This document shows, one piece after another, positions 62,574-64,000 of a stretch of DNA of 64,000 bases. Origin of the DNA: Methanoculleus bourgensis MS2 (GTDB taxonomy: Archaea; Halobacteriota; Methanomicrobia; Methanomicrobiales; Methanoculleaceae); contig NC_018227.2 in the NCBI RefSeq assembly GCF_000304355.2, positions 868,001-932,000 of the forward strand, given 5' to 3'. How positions within the stretch are numbered: position 1 is the first letter of the stretch; every line of letters begins with the position of its first letter. Made by a program: the position numbers and the translations under genes. Under the pieces are notes generated by a model, which searched no databases, was not told the DNA's origin, and saw only the letters and a list, made by a program, of their open reading frames with translations.

Positions 62574-63279
62574 GCGCCACCTCCAGGAGGTCCGAGAGCC
62601 GGACTATCCCGGCATAGAGGGCCGAGCCCGGGACCGCGCCTGCCGCCCCGGCATCCCGGAGCGCCCTGACATCCTCTGCGCTCGATATACCGCCCGAGAC
62701 CACGACCGGGACCTTCACCCGGAAAAGAAGTTCTTCCACCGGGGCAAGCGCGATCCCCTGCTGGAGCCCCTCCACGTCCACGTTCGTGTAGAGGAGCGAT
62801 CCCGCGCCGAGGCTCTCGAACCGCTCCGCCCAGGCAAGATAACTCCCTGCCGGGCGCTCCCATCCCTCGATCATCACCTCGCCCCCCCGGGCATCGATCC
62901 CGGCCATCACCCGCTCGCTCCCGAACTCGTCGGCAAGCGTCCGGATCGTCTCCGGTGCCCTGACCGCCAGAGTCGAGAGGATCACCCGGTCGACGCCGGT
63001 ATCGAGCCAGCCTGCGGCGTCCTCCACGCTCCTGATACCCCCGCCAAGTTCGACAAAAGCGTCCGTCTCGCGGATGAACCCGCGGATCAGGTCGGCGTTC
63101 TTCTGCGCCCGGCCAAACGCCCCGTCAAGGTTGACGATGTGGATACCGTCCGCACCCTCCTCGAGCCACCGGCGCGCCCAGGCGTCCGGGTCCCCGTAGA
63201 CCGTCGCCGCCTCAGGCCGGCCCTGCACCAGCTGCACGCACCGGCCGTCCAGAATATCGACTGCAGGATAGATCTCCAT
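62560..63279 (-). CDS. hisA: Phosphoribosylformimino-AICAR ribotide isomerase
   Basis: 239 aa (beta-alpha)8 barrel enzyme. [16 protein letters not shown] near the N-terminus carries the catalytic Asp and [22 protein letters not shown] and [15 protein letters not shown] form the two phosphate-binding loops. ATG 63279 begins the conserved sequence; the frame extends upstream into hisG. It lies 4 bp after the hisG stop on the same strand. Confidence 0.95.
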   Translation of the reverse strand: MEIYPAVDILDGRCVQLVQGRPEAATVYGDPDAWARRWLEEGADGIHIVNLDGAFGRAQKNADLIRGFIRETDAFVELGGGIRSVEDAAGWLDTGVDRVILSTLAVRAPETIRTLADEFGSERVMAGIDARGGEVMIEGWERPAGSYLAWAERFESLGAGSLLYTNVDVEGLQQGIALAPVEELLFRVKVPVVVSGGISSAEDVRALRDAGAAGAVPGSALYAGIVRLSDLLEVAHAEE

Positions 63280-63283
63280 GTTC

Positions 63284-64000
63284 TCAGCGTATGATCCGTT
63301 CAATAGGCATAACTAATATGTCTTTTGCGCCGGCCCGCTTTAACTGGTTGATCAACTGGTAGACACGGTCCTCTTTCACGACAGCGTGAACAGCGACCAG
63401 GTTCTCGTCCGATGCCACGTCCATCACCGTCGGGCCGGAGAGGCCGGGGAGCACCTCTCTCACGTCCGCAAGAGCGTTCCGGTGGACGTTCATCATCAGG
63501 TAGCACTGCCCCTTCGCCCTGATGACGCTCTCAAGGGCAAGGGTAAGTTCATCGATCTTCTCCCTCTTGCCCTTGAGAGCGGCGGGGTTTGCCACCAGGA
63601 CCGTCGTGGAGGTGAGGACCTCCTCGATGACGCGGAGATGGTTCGTCCGCAGCGTCGTCCCCGAGGAGGAGAGGTCGACGATGGCGTCGGCGATCCCGAG
63701 GTGCGGCGTCACCTCGCATGCCCCGCCCACGGTCACGATCGTGACGCCGATCCCGCGCTCCGCAAAGAACGAGCGGGTGATCGACGGGAACTCGGTCGCC
63801 ACCTTCGCGCCGTCCAGGTCGGCGACGGTCCCGATCTCCGACTCCTCCGGCACGGCGACGACGAGCGTCGCGCTGCCTATCTGGAGGTCCAGGACCTGCT
63901 CGACCGCCGAGCCCCGTTCCATGACCATATCCCGCCCGGTGATACCGAGGTCGGCAACGCCGCTCGCCACGTACTCCGGGATATCGATCGGGCGGGCGAA
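63284..64000 (-). CDS. hisG: ATP phosphoribosyltransferase (long form), 5' end outside the window
   Basis: 238 residues visible; the start lies beyond the right edge. [17 protein letters not shown] is a signature, and [19 protein letters not shown] forms the PRPP/phosphate loop. A C-terminal domain ([21 protein letters not shown] to [12 protein letters not shown]) is the ACT-like histidine-sensing part, so this is the long form that does not need HisZ. It is the first committed step of the histidine pathway and heads the minus-strand hisG-hisA-hisB series. Confidence 0.95.
   Translation of the reverse strand, partial: FARPIDIPEYVASGVADLGITGRDMVMERGSAVEQVLDLQIGSATLVVAVPEESEIGTVADLDGAKVATEFPSITRSFFAERGIGVTIVTVGGACEVTPHLGIADAIVDLSSSGTTLRTNHLRVIEEVLTSTTVLVANPAALKGKREKIDELTLALESVIRAKGQCYLMMNVHRNALADVREVLPGLSGPTVMDVASDENLVAVHAVVKEDRVYQLINQLKRAGAKDILVMPIERIIR

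Overview
This window is GC-rich archaeal DNA from a hydrogenotrophic, formate-using methanogen. Gene content and local gene order point to Methanomicrobiales, most probably Methanoculleus or a close relative; that is inference from content, since no database could be searched. Supporting genes are formate dehydrogenase and its transporter, methanogenesis marker proteins 2 and 4, an archaeal histone, family B DNA polymerase, the RFC large subunit, the NurA/HerA/Rad50 repair set, a tRNA methylthiotransferase, aspartate dehydrogenase-type NAD synthesis and archaeal-style TATA promoters.

Layout. 1-5.8 kb: rad50-nurA-herA, end-resection genes that overlap one another, with the likely tail of mre11 at the left edge. 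5.9-11.4 kb (minus strand): fdhA-fdhB, then fdhC and a membrane OB-fold protein. 12.6-16.7 kb: XPD/DinG-like helicase, ogt, panE and mobA. 17.9-19.2 kb: a secreted beta-propeller. 20.2-25.3 kb: pyrD-pyrK (minus), diverging from a malate dehydrogenase overlapped by polB. 25.3-30.6 kb: uncharacterised proteins, a bactofilin-like membrane protein, a four-CxxC zinc-finger miniprotein and an Rsm22-type methyltransferase. 31-33.3 kb: iorA-iorB. 33.4 kb: tRNA-Ile(GAT), followed by a decayed partial copy. 33.7-40.4 kb: nucleobase permease, ABC exporter, serine hydrolase lipoprotein, serS and a small membrane protein. 41.3-44.9 kb: a metal-uptake operon (regulator-znuA-znuC-znuB). 45-49 kb: tRNA methylthiotransferase diverging from nadX-nadA-nadC. 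50-56.4 kb: a HEAT-repeat protein, yeast-type cytosine deaminase, a UspA-permease-UspA cluster, archaemetzincin and a UPF0146 protein. 57.2-61 kb: rfcL, methanogenesis markers 2 and 4, histone. 62-64 kb: hisG-hisA-hisB (hisG cut by the window edge).

The most unusual feature is the intergenic DNA. About 10.6 kb (roughly 17%) lies in thirteen gaps that carry interspersed repeats. One family is built from a small set of modules: a 16-base core (CAGTGGACCGTGGTGG; I counted 20 copies or close variants), a G-run track that could form a G-quadruplex and is followed by a perfect hairpin, a C-rich/G-rich hairpin, and longer units of about 180-265 bp. A second family looks like MITEs, with imperfect terminal inverted repeats of about 30 bp and GCGAAG-rich internal hairpins. 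Modules are nested, inverted and placed back to back, and I see none inside a coding sequence.

Several genes appear to be leaderless: a TATA-like box lies about 27-29 bp before the start codon with no ribosome binding site between them. Others are tightly coupled by 4-14 bp overlaps.
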